Assembly: GCA_016235245.1 (NCBI GenBank)
Contig: JACRLO010000034.1
Span: forward strand, 48,885 to 112,884
Direction: 5' to 3'
DNA: 64,000 nucleotides
Origin: Nitrospirota bacterium
Lineage (GTDB): Bacteria > Nitrospirota > Thermodesulfovibrionia > Thermodesulfovibrionales > UBA6898
The notes below the pieces were generated by a model that saw only the letters and a list, made by a program, of their open reading frames with translations, had not been told where the DNA came from and ran no database searches. A program made the position numbers and the translations under genes. Positions 1 through 8,877 of this stretch are shown here, one piece after another (within the stretch, counting starts at the first letter, position 1; every line of letters starts with the position of its first letter).

Positions 1-38
1 AGAAAGCCGCTGCTATAAAAAACCGCTGCCATACCGAT

Positions 39-842
39 CTATTGACGGTAAAATAAACGGCGATTGCCCTTCTCTGCCTGGAACTGAACAAAAGCTTTTG
101 CGAATTTACCATTTCGCACAGTACCTCCCGGCCTTGTCGAGATCACTTCAGAGCCTTCAAAATTCTGAAGCAGGTCAATCATCTTGTCAAGCGACTCCTG
201 GTGCAACAGTTCGATGGCATCACGGTCGGGGATAGACGTGACCAGCCTGCGATCAATAAAATCACCAATCTTCTGCTGATTCATAAAGGAAAAGAAGACC
301 ATGCCCTTGAAGATTCTTTTATTGGTCTTAAAAGAAAAGAGAAAGCGCTCAAGCGAGTTTTCAAGGAAGAGATCATTGCGCACTTGTGTTTTTCTGTCGA
401 TAAGCATTGCCTGGAACCAGTATTTCTTGTCAATAATACTGTCTGCCTTCATCTCAAGGAGCGTATGACCGATATTCTTCTTGTCTGCAGTGTAGGAATT
501 GTGGGCAACCGTATCAGATGCAAGGTGGCAAAGATAACCGTAGACAAACGCCTTCTGCTGCGATGTCTTAGCCGCCTTGAGAAGATCAAATCCAACTTCC
601 CAGCTGTGAGAGCTCTTGCCCTCAGGCAGATATTTCTTGCCGATGATGATATCTGCCATGATGTTTCCGTAAAGAAAATCTTTTCGGTATCTCCTCATAA
701 GCTCAAGAACGCCTGCAGGGATAAGGGCGCTGAGAGAGAAAAGCTCATTCCCGAGATAGATATGCGTCAAAGGCCCCCAGGCATAGCTGAGGCTCGGAAC
801 AAGAAGAAAGGATATAATCCAGAAAAGCTTGGATATTTTCAT
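39..842 (-). CDS. Zinc-dependent phospholipase C-like secreted protein
   Basis: A 267-residue exported protein of the zinc-dependent phospholipase C / S1-P1 nuclease fold. The start at 842 is chosen because it begins a clean signal peptide (MKISKLFW...PSLSYA) and overlaps the pepA stop by four bases (ATGA). Cleavage after SYA would expose Trp22, and in this family the mature N-terminal Trp is a zinc ligand. It is followed by GPLTH, and further His/Asp ligands appear in SSHSWEVG and YLCHLASDTVAHN. Family knowledge predicts a trinuclear zinc site and phosphoester hydrolysis; the substrate is unknown and many bacterial homologues are uncharacterised. It is the second gene after pepA and probably co-transcribed with it. 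Confidence 0.8.
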   Translation of the reverse strand: MKISKLFWIISFLLVPSLSYAWGPLTHIYLGNELFSLSALIPAGVLELMRRYRKDFLYGNIMADIIIGKKYLPEGKSSHSWEVGFDLLKAAKTSQQKAFVYGYLCHLASDTVAHNSYTADKKNIGHTLLEMKADSIIDKKYWFQAMLIDRKTQVRNDLFLENSLERFLFSFKTNKRIFKGMVFFSFMNQQKIGDFIDRRLVTSIPDRDAIELLHQESLDKMIDLLQNFEGSEVISTRPGGTVRNGKFAKAFVQFQAEKGNRRLFYRQ

Positions 843-2290
843 TGCCACCTCTCGATCAGATTCAACATAAGCCGCACCCCGATGCCTGAAGCGCCCTTCG
901 GTATATAGGGCCGGTCCTTTTCTACCCACGCAGTCCCAGCGATATCAATATGAACCCAGGGCGACTGACCTGCAAATTCATGGAGAAAATACGCAGAGGC
1001 CATAAGTGAGCCTATCCTGTTGCCAATATTTCTTATATCAGCGATATCACTCTTGAGATAGTCCCTGTACTCGTCAAAGAGCGGAAGCTCCCATACCCGC
1101 TCATAGGTTTCCTCACCAGCCTTTCTGAGGGCGTCAAGAAGAGATCTATCATTGCCCATCATTGCCGCAACCTCGCCGCCAAAGGCGATAGCACAGGCGC
1201 CGGTAAGGGTGGCGATATCGATGATGGCCCTCGGCTTGAAACGCCTGGCATATTCGATAGCGTCAGCGACTGCCAGCCTGCCCTCAGCGTCAGTGTTTGC
1301 AATCTCAATAGTCTTGCCGCTGACAGACCGGACAACATCACCCGGCTTTACCGCGGAACCCCCAGGCAAATTCTCCGTGGCAGGAAGCAGGCCGATGAGA
1401 TGCACAGGCAGTTTCAGCTCTGCGGCAGCCTTCATTGTGCCCAGAACTGCAGCACCTCCGGCCATATCATATTTCATCTTTTCCATGCCGTCAGAAGGCT
1501 TGAGTGACAAACCTCCGCTATCAAACGTAATCGACTTGCCTACGAGGACTATGGGCGGCTTTGCACTTCCCCGGTATTCTGCCACGATGAATTTCGGCAG
1601 CTCCTTTGATCCGCGCGATACCGCCAGAAATGCTCCCATGCCGATCTTTTGAATATCCTTTTTTTCAAGGACCCGGACAGAAATAAGCTTCTGCTTAAGG
1701 GAACAGGCAGCACCTGCGAGGTCATTCGGCGTCATATCATTGGCCGGAGCATTGACAAGGTCTTTTGCAAAGGCAACAGCAGACGCGATCACCTCTTTTT
1801 TCCTGATGCCGAGAGAAAGTTCCTTTGAAGGCTTTGTGATCAGCACAAGTGAAGATATCGTCTTTGCGTGATCCTCATTTTTGTACTTTTTATACGTATA
1901 AAGGCCCAGAAGCGCTCCCTCGATAAAATGGACAGGAGACTGCTTCAGTTGATCCAGGACCAGGGTCGAGAGAGCCGTTTTCCTCATCTCCATATCGCGG
2001 AGATAGGAAAGTGCCTTACCGCCCGACTGCCTGACCTTCTCCGCAGTCACCGCAGCCTTTTTACCCAGGCCCAGGAAAAGGATTCTTTCCGCTTTACTAT
2101 CTTCCGGGGCAGGCACAAGCAGGAGTTCATTAAGAGTGCCCTTGAATTCCTTTTTTCGGATTTTCTCGATGAGCCTGCCGACCGAAGGCTTAAGCCCTCG
2201 ATAGGAACTCGGCCCATCCTCCACAAAAGGAAGTATTAATACATCACAGGCACAGTCTTCTTCCTTTAAGTTCTTTACGGCAATCTGCAT
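839..2290 (-). CDS. pepA: Leucyl aminopeptidase (M17)
   Basis: Cytosolic di-metal aminopeptidase that removes N-terminal residues from peptides in protein turnover. The 483-residue length is normal for the family. The catalytic C-terminal half contains the signature NTDAEGRL, the metal-ligand stretch VGKSITFDSGGLSLKP with its conserved Lys and Asp, and the MKYDMAGGAAVLG segment. The N-terminal half is the variable alpha/beta domain. The start ATG at 2290 follows an A/T-rich region; the stop overlaps the start of the downstream phospholipase-like gene. No disruption is seen. PepA proteins of enterobacteria also bind DNA, but nothing here addresses that. Confidence 0.96.
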   Translation of the reverse strand: MQIAVKNLKEEDCACDVLILPFVEDGPSSYRGLKPSVGRLIEKIRKKEFKGTLNELLLVPAPEDSKAERILFLGLGKKAAVTAEKVRQSGGKALSYLRDMEMRKTALSTLVLDQLKQSPVHFIEGALLGLYTYKKYKNEDHAKTISSLVLITKPSKELSLGIRKKEVIASAVAFAKDLVNAPANDMTPNDLAGAACSLKQKLISVRVLEKKDIQKIGMGAFLAVSRGSKELPKFIVAEYRGSAKPPIVLVGKSITFDSGGLSLKPSDGMEKMKYDMAGGAAVLGTMKAAAELKLPVHLIGLLPATENLPGGSAVKPGDVVRSVSGKTIEIANTDAEGRLAVADAIEYARRFKPRAIIDIATLTGACAIAFGGEVAAMMGNDRSLLDALRKAGEETYERVWELPLFDEYRDYLKSDIADIRNIGNRIGSLMASAYFLHEFAGQSPWVHIDIAGTAWVEKDRPYIPKGASGIGVRLMLNLIERWQ

Positions 2291-2433
2291 GTAGGGATTA
2301 CTCCGTCCAGTTTTTCAATTAATTACTCTTTTTAGTCTAACCAATCGAGAAGTAATTATCCACAAAACATATCATTAAGTTTTCTTCATTATTACAATTG
2401 ACAGCCTCAGGACCTTTCGGTAATCATCTATCT

Positions 2434-3597
2434 ATGAAAAACAGTGCAACTCCGTCTCCCTTCTCGAAAAAAGGCATTCAGAAGATCTTCGGCTCGTCCT
2501 TTACGGATGCTAATCAGGTGGACCTTGTCTGGAAAGACAGAGAGTCCTTCCAGGGCATATTCGAGGCCGTCAGCGAAGCAAAGGAACTGATATGTCTGCA
2601 GTTCTATATATTCCGCAATGACGAAACGGGCAGGGAGCTGGCGGATATCCTTAAGCGTAAAGTAAAAGAAGGGGTGACTGTCTGCCTTATTTACGATCAT
2701 TTCGGCTCCCTTTGCACACCAGGCTCATTCTGGAAGGAACTGCGGCTTGCCGGCGTTCATATTCGTGCATCCCGGCCTTTTGCCTGGACTACACCGTTTC
2801 ATTATATACACAGAGATCACCGGAAACTCATCATAATTGACAGTTCCAAAGCCTTTACCGGCGGCCTTAACATTGCCAACGAATATCGTGGCTACCACAG
2901 GTTGAGGAAAGGAAGAGGCTGGCGCGACACAGGGATATTTCTGCAGGGTCCGATCGTAAAAAGGCTTCTGGAGGAGTTCATAAAAAGCTGGGAGATATGG
3001 AAAGGTGATCCCATTGAACCCCGCCTGGATGTCGTGATGCCCCAACAAGGTGTCCCCGTGCTTCCTATCTTTGCAAGCTCGGCAAAGGGCAGAAGAAAAA
3101 TGCGCAAGATACTTTATTACAGCATCAATACTGCGCAGAAGAGCATTTATCTAACAACGGCATACTTCACGCCAAGCAGGCGCATGGTTCATATTCTTGA
3201 GGCCGCTGTCGTTCGGGGTGTTGACGTGAAACTGTTATTGCCAGGAGTCTCGGACATCTCGGCAGCTCACTTTGCGGCAAGGGCCTTCTTCTCAAGACTC
3301 CTGAGGGCAGGCATTGAAATATACACGTATAATGGTGTAATCCTCCATGCAAAGACCTCCGTTTTTGACGAGATCTGGTCCATCATAGGCTCTGCAAACC
3401 TCGATTTTCGTTCGTTGCGGCGAAACGATGAGGGGAACGTCGGGATCATGGACAGTGATTTCGGAAAGCAGATGGCCGAAGTATTCTATGCCGATATTGC
3501 CCGCTCAGAGAAGATAACCCTTGTACAGTGGAATAAGCGGCCATTCCATGAAAAACTCAGAGAATACTTTTTTGCCTTCTTCAGAAGAAAGCTGTAA
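2434..3597 (+). CDS. Phospholipase D family / cardiolipin synthase-like protein
   Basis: A 387-residue member of the phospholipase D superfamily, most like bacterial cardiolipin synthases, which join two phosphatidylglycerols at the membrane. Two HKD motifs are present: HRDHRKLIIIDSSKAFTGG near residue 130 and LHAKTSVFDEIWSIIGSAN near residue 310. There is no N-terminal pair of membrane helices, so it resembles the ClsB/ClsC-type short forms. An upstream TTG at 2398 in frame could add 12 residues, but neither start has a strong ribosome-binding site; ATG at 2434 is preferred. It is divergent from pepA and convergent with the CPBP protease gene. Confidence 0.88.
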   Translation: MKNSATPSPFSKKGIQKIFGSSFTDANQVDLVWKDRESFQGIFEAVSEAKELICLQFYIFRNDETGRELADILKRKVKEGVTVCLIYDHFGSLCTPGSFWKELRLAGVHIRASRPFAWTTPFHYIHRDHRKLIIIDSSKAFTGGLNIANEYRGYHRLRKGRGWRDTGIFLQGPIVKRLLEEFIKSWEIWKGDPIEPRLDVVMPQQGVPVLPIFASSAKGRRKMRKILYYSINTAQKSIYLTTAYFTPSRRMVHILEAAVVRGVDVKLLLPGVSDISAAHFAARAFFSRLLRAGIEIYTYNGVILHAKTSVFDEIWSIIGSANLDFRSLRRNDEGNVGIMDSDFGKQMAEVFYADIARSEKITLVQWNKRPFHEKLREYFFAFFRRKL

Positions 3598-3656
3598 ACA
3601 GTTCAATAAAAGGACACGATATACAGACAAGACGGCGCGCAGGAGTGGGGGCCAGC

Positions 3657-4196
3657 TCAAAACGTGCTGCCGAATGATAAAATCTTTTGGGACAGGATAT
3701 TGTGGAATCCAAGAAACAGAATGTTTGCCACAAAATGGAAAATGACAGACGGCAGAATATTGGAAGTCTTCAGATACATAAATCCCATCACCAGCGAAGG
3801 GAAGAACGTCAACACTGAATACCAGTCACCATAAACGACCAGTTGCGGCAGGTGCATAATGGCAAATAGGAGGCTGGTTAATATAACCCCTCGCGCGTTA
3901 TTGCCAAGATTTTGCTGAAAATACCCCCTGAAATAGGCCTCTTCGGGCAGGGAGACACCAAAGAGTTGAAACGCCATGATATGCAATGGCACCGCCGGAA
4001 GACGGCCGGCAGAGGGCACCAATAAAAACCAGAAGGGCAGCAGAACTATTGCTGATGTTAAAACGCCAAAGGCAATGTCACGCACTTTCAACTGCATAGT
4101 GATGCTGCCGGCCACAAGGAATGGAACAGCAATAAGATAAAGAGGAATCAGATACTTTAGTATGCCAAAAGAAAAGGCATGATATACAAATACCAT
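3657..4196 (-). CDS. CPBP-family intramembrane glutamic/metallo-protease
   Basis: A 179-residue membrane protein with about five hydrophobic segments and the CPBP (CAAX protease/Abi) motifs: PEEAYFRGYFQQNL (EExxxR), SLLFAIMHLPQ with its conserved His, and a final IFHFVAN with the second His. Family members cleave substrates within the membrane (Rce1-like) or are linked to bacteriocin self-immunity; the substrate here is unknown. The N-terminus begins directly in a hydrophobic helix, so a slightly earlier alternative start cannot be ruled out. It lies between a convergent PLD gene and the subtilase gene, which is transcribed toward it. Confidence 0.8.
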   Translation of the reverse strand: MVFVYHAFSFGILKYLIPLYLIAVPFLVAGSITMQLKVRDIAFGVLTSAIVLLPFWFLLVPSAGRLPAVPLHIMAFQLFGVSLPEEAYFRGYFQQNLGNNARGVILTSLLFAIMHLPQLVVYGDWYSVLTFFPSLVMGFMYLKTSNILPSVIFHFVANILFLGFHNILSQKILSFGSTF

Positions 4197-4263
4197 TAAA
4201 AAAAGAATCAGGTATGTATATAATGCCTTTCTCTTATTGGCAATTACGGTGCTTTTCAGCTTG

Positions 4264-6096
4264 TTACTTCTTTTTCCGCCTCATTAAAATCACGACAACC
4301 AGAGGTATCAGCATGACCGCCACATTTCCAGAAGCTGAGGCAGCGTTCTGCCTTGCACCGATTGAACAGCCTCCTCCGCCTCCACCATTGCCGCTGCTCG
4401 CCGGGACGAATTCAGGCGCAAGGGTTGTTGTAGATGCTTCATTGGACATAAGCGGTGACTCTCCAATGTTATTAAACGCCCTTACCCGATAGGTATACCT
4501 GGTAGAAGGCTGCAGGCCCGAATCAGTAAACGATGCATTGGCTGAGCTGTTCGGTCCTATTGGACCTATTTCAACATAGGGTCCTCCCGCAGTAGACCTT
4601 TCGATCCTGTAGCCGTCCTCTCCCGTTGCATTATCCGACCATGAAAGAGATATCGTGGTTGGAGACGTCGATATCGCCGTAAGGGCAGTTGGCGAGAGCA
4701 GGGATGAGACAGCCTTATATGCATTGACTCTGCCGCCTGTAAGAATCCATCCCTGAAGAGTCGGCAGCACATCGACATACCTTAACAGCGTTGCGCGTAT
4801 CTGTGCATGAGTAAAGTTCGTATAGTAACTGTAGAGCAGCCCCGTAATTCCCGACACCTGAGGGGCAGCCATTGATGTGCCTTCACAGAAGTCGTATCCC
4901 GGGTAAGGAGACCCTGTACACATGCCAAACGAGGTGCCCTGAGGGATCGTACTCAGGATATATACTCCCGGGGCGGCGACATGAACAGAAGTCGTTCCAT
5001 AATTACTGAATGTTGCCCTCCTGTCATTCTGATCAGTTGCCGCAACAGAAACGATATTAGGGAGTGCATAACTTGCGGGATATTCAGGGGTATGGTCATT
5101 GTTGTCACCCAACCCATCATTGCCACCGTTGCCGGCAGCAGCGATCAAGAGAGCCCCCGAAGAGTTCGCCGCATTTATCGCATCGAACTCGGGAGAAGAA
5201 AAATCGCTCCCTCCATAGCTAGCGTTTATTATTCTTACTCCCTTTGATACCGCATATTGAATAGCCGAAATTGAATCAGATACCGTTCCTTCACCATTTG
5301 CATCCAGGATCTTCAAGGGCATAATCTTAACTCTCCAGATTACGCCGCTGACGCCAATGCCGTTATCGCCGGCTGCGCCAATAATGCCGGAAACATGCGT
5401 GCCGTGACCATTATCGTCCATCGGGTCATTGGTATTGCTGACAAAATTCCATCCCCTCCAATCATCTATCTTTCCGTTGCCGTCATCGTCAATGGAATTA
5501 TTGGAGTTCTCGGAAGGGTTGGTATAGATATTGCCAACGAGATCGACATGATTATAGTCTATGCCGGTATCCACCACGGCGATAACAGAACCGGTTGTTC
5601 TGCTTATGTCCCACGCATCTGCAACCCTCATGTCTGCGCCGGAGGTCCCGCTTGCAAACGAACCGGTATTCCTTAAAGCCCACTGCTGGCCGAAATACAG
5701 ATCACTCGCGATCGTAGTGGCAGAACGCCTTATGTAGTTCGGCTCGGCATACTCGACATCAGGACGAGACATGTAATTTATAATGGCATCCCTGACAGAA
5801 AGGCCCTTGGGAAGTTTTACATGCTCAAGGTTGGGTACAAGCCCATAGGTCTTCAGCACTGATGCACCGATTGACTGATGCGCTCGTACCGAAGATGCTC
5901 CAACGATACCCGATTTGAACTTTACAAGCAGTTCGCCTTCCTTAAATCTGCCGGTCTCCATGTTTGTAAGAACCGACTGCACCGAAAGCCTGGGGCTGCT
6001 CACCTCTATGGTTGAATTCGTCGAGTTGCTAGCGGTCTTGTCGCTACCGCAGGACGCCAGAAACAGAACCAGAAACATATACAGTAACTTCTTCAT
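4264..6096 (-). CDS. Subtilisin-like (S8) serine protease lipoprotein with C-terminal anchor
   Basis: A 610-residue exported peptidase. Residues 1-16 form a lipoprotein signal ending in the lipobox LASC (Cys16). A propeptide-like region (about 50-122) precedes the S8 domain (about 140-465), whose triad is Asp176 (VVDTGID), His231 (NGHGTHVSG) and Ser408 (GTSMAAPQ), with oxyanion Asn323. A fibronectin type III domain follows (about 468-560). The tail is Gly-rich, contains Cys577, then a hydrophobic segment and RRKKK, the layout of tripartite C-terminal sorting signals. A possible promoter (TTGCAG, 18 nt, TTATAC) lies upstream on the minus strand, and GGGAGGGAAG just ahead of the ATG is a good ribosome-binding site. 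Confidence 0.92.
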   Translation of the reverse strand: MKKLLYMFLVLFLASCGSDKTASNSTNSTIEVSSPRLSVQSVLTNMETGRFKEGELLVKFKSGIVGASSVRAHQSIGASVLKTYGLVPNLEHVKLPKGLSVRDAIINYMSRPDVEYAEPNYIRRSATTIASDLYFGQQWALRNTGSFASGTSGADMRVADAWDISRTTGSVIAVVDTGIDYNHVDLVGNIYTNPSENSNNSIDDDGNGKIDDWRGWNFVSNTNDPMDDNGHGTHVSGIIGAAGDNGIGVSGVIWRVKIMPLKILDANGEGTVSDSISAIQYAVSKGVRIINASYGGSDFSSPEFDAINAANSSGALLIAAAGNGGNDGLGDNNDHTPEYPASYALPNIVSVAATDQNDRRATFSNYGTTSVHVAAPGVYILSTIPQGTSFGMCTGSPYPGYDFCEGTSMAAPQVSGITGLLYSYYTNFTHAQIRATLLRYVDVLPTLQGWILTGGRVNAYKAVSSLLSPTALTAISTSPTTISLSWSDNATGEDGYRIERSTAGGPYVEIGPIGPNSSANASFTDSGLQPSTRYTYRVRAFNNIGESPLMSNEASTTTLAPEFVPASSGNGGGGGGCSIGARQNAASASGNVAVMLIPLVVVILMRRKKK

Positions 6097-6333
6097 AACT
6101 GATCTTCCCTCCCGTGCAAGAATTTAATTAAACTGGGTATAATTTAAGCACCGCACTATACTGCAACCGGGCTCAAACAACATGAAATTTCTGAAAAAAG
6201 TATAGTTGATATTACCCGGTGAGTCAAGGGAAATTAGTTATCGCGACAGGGGATAATTCCTCCGGCAAATATACGAAGAAGTCTTTGTGTGACCAAGATT
6301 TTTTTTACGATAGGAATGCACTCACTTTTTTAT

Positions 6334-6362
6334 TTGTCAGGCTATAGAACTTCTGTTATAGT
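6334..6362 (+). promoter_or_regulatory. Sigma-70-type promoter for lemA
   Basis: TTGTCA (6334-6339) and TATAGT (6357-6362) are separated by exactly 17 bases, about 30 bases ahead of the lemA start; a GGAGG ribosome-binding site sits at 6384-6388. The 296-base divergent gap 6097-6392 holds nothing else I can name. Confidence 0.6.
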
Positions 6363-6392
6363 CATATCAAAAATCAGCATTCCGGAGGGACT

Positions 6393-6968
6393 ATGGTTGC
6401 AATCGCTGGATTGGTATTAATGCTGTTTCTGGTCATTGCCGTATTGGTCGTCGTAGCGGTGGTTGTCATCTACAACAGGCTTGTCCGTCTCAGGACTACG
6501 GTTAAGTCGTCCTGGTCCGACATTGATGTAAACCTCAAGAAGCGCTATGATCTTGTGCCGAACCTCGTTGAGACCGTGAAGGGTTACGCCGGTCATGAAA
6601 AATCAGTTTTTGAGAATGTGGCTCTGGCCCGTTCAGCAGCGATGAAGGCATCTTCGACTGCTGACAAGGCGAAATCGGAAAATATGTTCACCGAGACCCT
6701 GAAGAGCCTCTTTGCCGTTGCTGAGGCCTATCCTCAGCTCAGAGCAAATGAAAATTTCATGCAGCTTCAGCAGCAACTGAAAGAGCTTGAGGACAATATC
6801 GAATCTGCCCGCCGCTATTATAATGCAGTGGTCCGTGACTATAACATCATGACTGAAACCTTTCCTTCAAACGTCATTGCCGGCCAGTTCAGGTTCGAAA
6901 AGTCAGAGTTTTTCGAACTTGAGGAAGCAGGGGTAGAGAGAAAACCGACAAAAGTAAGTTTTTCCTGA
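6393..6968 (+). CDS. lemA: LemA family membrane protein
   Basis: A 191-residue LemA protein: a short N-terminus outside, one transmembrane helix (about residues 5-28, mostly Val/Leu/Ile), then a helical cytosolic domain. The family signature region is intact: [20 protein letters not shown] followed by [18 protein letters not shown]. The role of LemA is not well defined; it is an integral inner-membrane protein that is very often encoded next to a DUF2207 or TPM-domain protein, as it is here (seven-base gap to the next gene). The start is fixed by GGAGG five bases upstream. Confidence 0.93.
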   Translation: MVAIAGLVLMLFLVIAVLVVVAVVVIYNRLVRLRTTVKSSWSDIDVNLKKRYDLVPNLVETVKGYAGHEKSVFENVALARSAAMKASSTADKAKSENMFTETLKSLFAVAEAYPQLRANENFMQLQQQLKELEDNIESARRYYNAVVRDYNIMTETFPSNVIAGQFRFEKSEFFELEEAGVERKPTKVSFS

Positions 6969-6975
6969 GGCATTC

Positions 6976-8724
6976 TTGAAGAGGCCGGCTGGGTATACCC
7001 TATTTTCACTCTGCCTTTTCCTCTGCCTGAACCTCTTCATGCCTGAGGCTTCCTTTGCGCAGGACTTCACGATCAATGATTTCAATGTCTTTATCGCCAT
7101 AAATCAGGACTCGTCTTTTACCGTCAAAGAGACTCTAACCGTAGAGTTCCATCGGCAGAGACACGGCATATATCGCGACCTCCCCTATCGCTACACCGAC
7201 AGCACCGGCGCGACATTAATGACACCGACCGATATCCTTTCGGTCACTGACGGCAATGGAGCACCCATATCATACCGCATAATCAGACAGGGGAATATCC
7301 TGAGAGTGCGGATCGGTGATGCAAAAACATATGTATCCGGCATACAGAAATACGAGATTTTCTACAGAGTCGAAAACGCCATTCTCTTCTTTGACGATCA
7401 TGACGAACTCTACTGGAACGTCACCGGAAACGAATGGAACGCAGCCATCATAAAGGCCCGATGCACGGTGTCCCTGGCCGGGGCCAGGACAAAGGAATAC
7501 TGGGCCTCCTGCTACACGGGCAGGCAGGGTTCCCGCGAATCTGCATGCAGGAATATCCCCGGCGATAACGTTATCGAATTCGTCGCGCAGAGACCACTCC
7601 AGACAGGAGAAGGACTCACCGCTGCATACGGATGGGACAAGGGCATTGTTTCCCCGCCCACTTCTTTTAAGAAAATCCTCTGGGTCTTCAATCTGGTACA
7701 GAACTGGGTATTCATTCTGCCCGTGTTATCCTTCCTGTTCATGCTTTTTCTCTGGATAGAGACAGGCAGAGATCCCCGCGTAAGGGAAGCAATTATGGTC
7801 ATGTATAGCCCGCCTGAACATTCCGGGGCTCCGCTCACACCTGCTGAAGTCGGCGCCATGGTCGATGAAAAGCTCGATCCGCGCGATATCACCGCAAGCA
7901 TTGTCGGACTTGCCGTAAAGGGGTACATCACGATCGAGGAGACAAAAGATGACGGTCTCATCTTTGACCGAACTGACTATTACCTGAAGAAGATGAAGGA
8001 TGCAGACGGATCTCTCAGCAGTTTTGAGCAGCAGTTAATGCTCGATGTCTTTGGATCAATGCCGGGCAGGATGATCTCGGAACTCAAGAACAGCTTCTAC
8101 CAGAATATCCCTGCACTGAAAAAAATACTCTATAATGAACTCCTCAGAAAGAAATACTTCCTCACCAACCCCGAGAGTGTCAGGATCACGTACAGCGTCA
8201 TCGCTGCAGCCCTTGGATTCGGAACGTTTTTTGCACTTCAGACACTGCTGGGCGATACCATTGGAGAGGTCCGGGCTGTATCTGCAGGAGTCCTGACAGG
8301 ACTGTCAGTGCTTGGCTTCGCCAAATTCATGCCTGCAAAAACCCGGGAAGGATCTGCGGTATACATGCAGATCCTGGGATTTCAGGAGTTCATGAACAGG
8401 GCGGAAAAAGATCAGCTCGAAAGGATGAAGGACCAGAACCTCTTTTCGAAGTTCTTCCCCTATGCCCTTGCCCTTGAAGTGTCGGACAACTGGGCAAAGG
8501 CGTTTGAGGGCATGTACCAGGAGCCGCCGGACTGGTATGTCTCGCCCGGCGGGGTCAGGACCTTTAGCCCCACAGGGTTTACTCATTCATTCCGTTCGGC
8601 CATGTCAGACATGTCATCAGCTATCTACTCCGCACCACGGGGAAGCGGGGCAGGAGGCAGCGGCAGCTTTGGCAGCGGTTCTTCAGGAGGCGGGTTCGGA
8701 GGAGGAGGAGGAGGCAGCTGGTGA
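6976..8724 (+). CDS. DUF2207 domain membrane protein
   Basis: A 582-residue exported membrane protein of the DUF2207 family. It starts at TTG 6976, giving a signal peptide ending near EASFAQ. The N-terminal DUF2207 domain (about 28-190) begins [18 protein letters not shown] and includes the motif [12 protein letters not shown] transmembrane helix near residue 240 and a hydrophobic pair near 405-445 flank cytosolic segments, and the C-terminus is a Gly/Ser-rich tail ending GGGGGGSW, typical of this family. Function is unknown. The tight pairing with lemA suggests that they act together at the membrane. It ends the transcription unit; a weak stem (8768-8785, GAGCAC/GTGCTC) follows without a clear U-tract. 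Confidence 0.87.
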   Translation: MKRPAGYTLFSLCLFLCLNLFMPEASFAQDFTINDFNVFIAINQDSSFTVKETLTVEFHRQRHGIYRDLPYRYTDSTGATLMTPTDILSVTDGNGAPISYRIIRQGNILRVRIGDAKTYVSGIQKYEIFYRVENAILFFDDHDELYWNVTGNEWNAAIIKARCTVSLAGARTKEYWASCYTGRQGSRESACRNIPGDNVIEFVAQRPLQTGEGLTAAYGWDKGIVSPPTSFKKILWVFNLVQNWVFILPVLSFLFMLFLWIETGRDPRVREAIMVMYSPPEHSGAPLTPAEVGAMVDEKLDPRDITASIVGLAVKGYITIEETKDDGLIFDRTDYYLKKMKDADGSLSSFEQQLMLDVFGSMPGRMISELKNSFYQNIPALKKILYNELLRKKYFLTNPESVRITYSVIAAALGFGTFFALQTLLGDTIGEVRAVSAGVLTGLSVLGFAKFMPAKTREGSAVYMQILGFQEFMNRAEKDQLERMKDQNLFSKFFPYALALEVSDNWAKAFEGMYQEPPDWYVSPGGVRTFSPTGFTHSFRSAMSDMSSAIYSAPRGSGAGGSGSFGSGSSGGGFGGGGGGSW

Positions 8725-8877
8725 TTTGATTCACTCCGGACTTGCGTATTCATGGGATTTGTCTGCTGAGCACCCCTTTGTGCTCTGATTCACCGGGACC
8801 TGCCATGACAGTTGCCTTTCCACTGCCCCACGTCACGCCGGAGACTATCCATTGCTCATCGTTAATTGATAAATCGA

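Noticed and set aside
201..908. A 235-codon plus-strand frame opposite the phospholipase C-like gene
   Set aside because: The opposite strand has a signal peptide, zinc-ligand motifs and coupled start with pepA; this frame has no family features.
8768..8785. GAGCAC/GTGCTC stem as a terminator after the DUF2207 gene
   Set aside because: Only six pairs and no U-tract; kept as a remark but not as a terminator feature.
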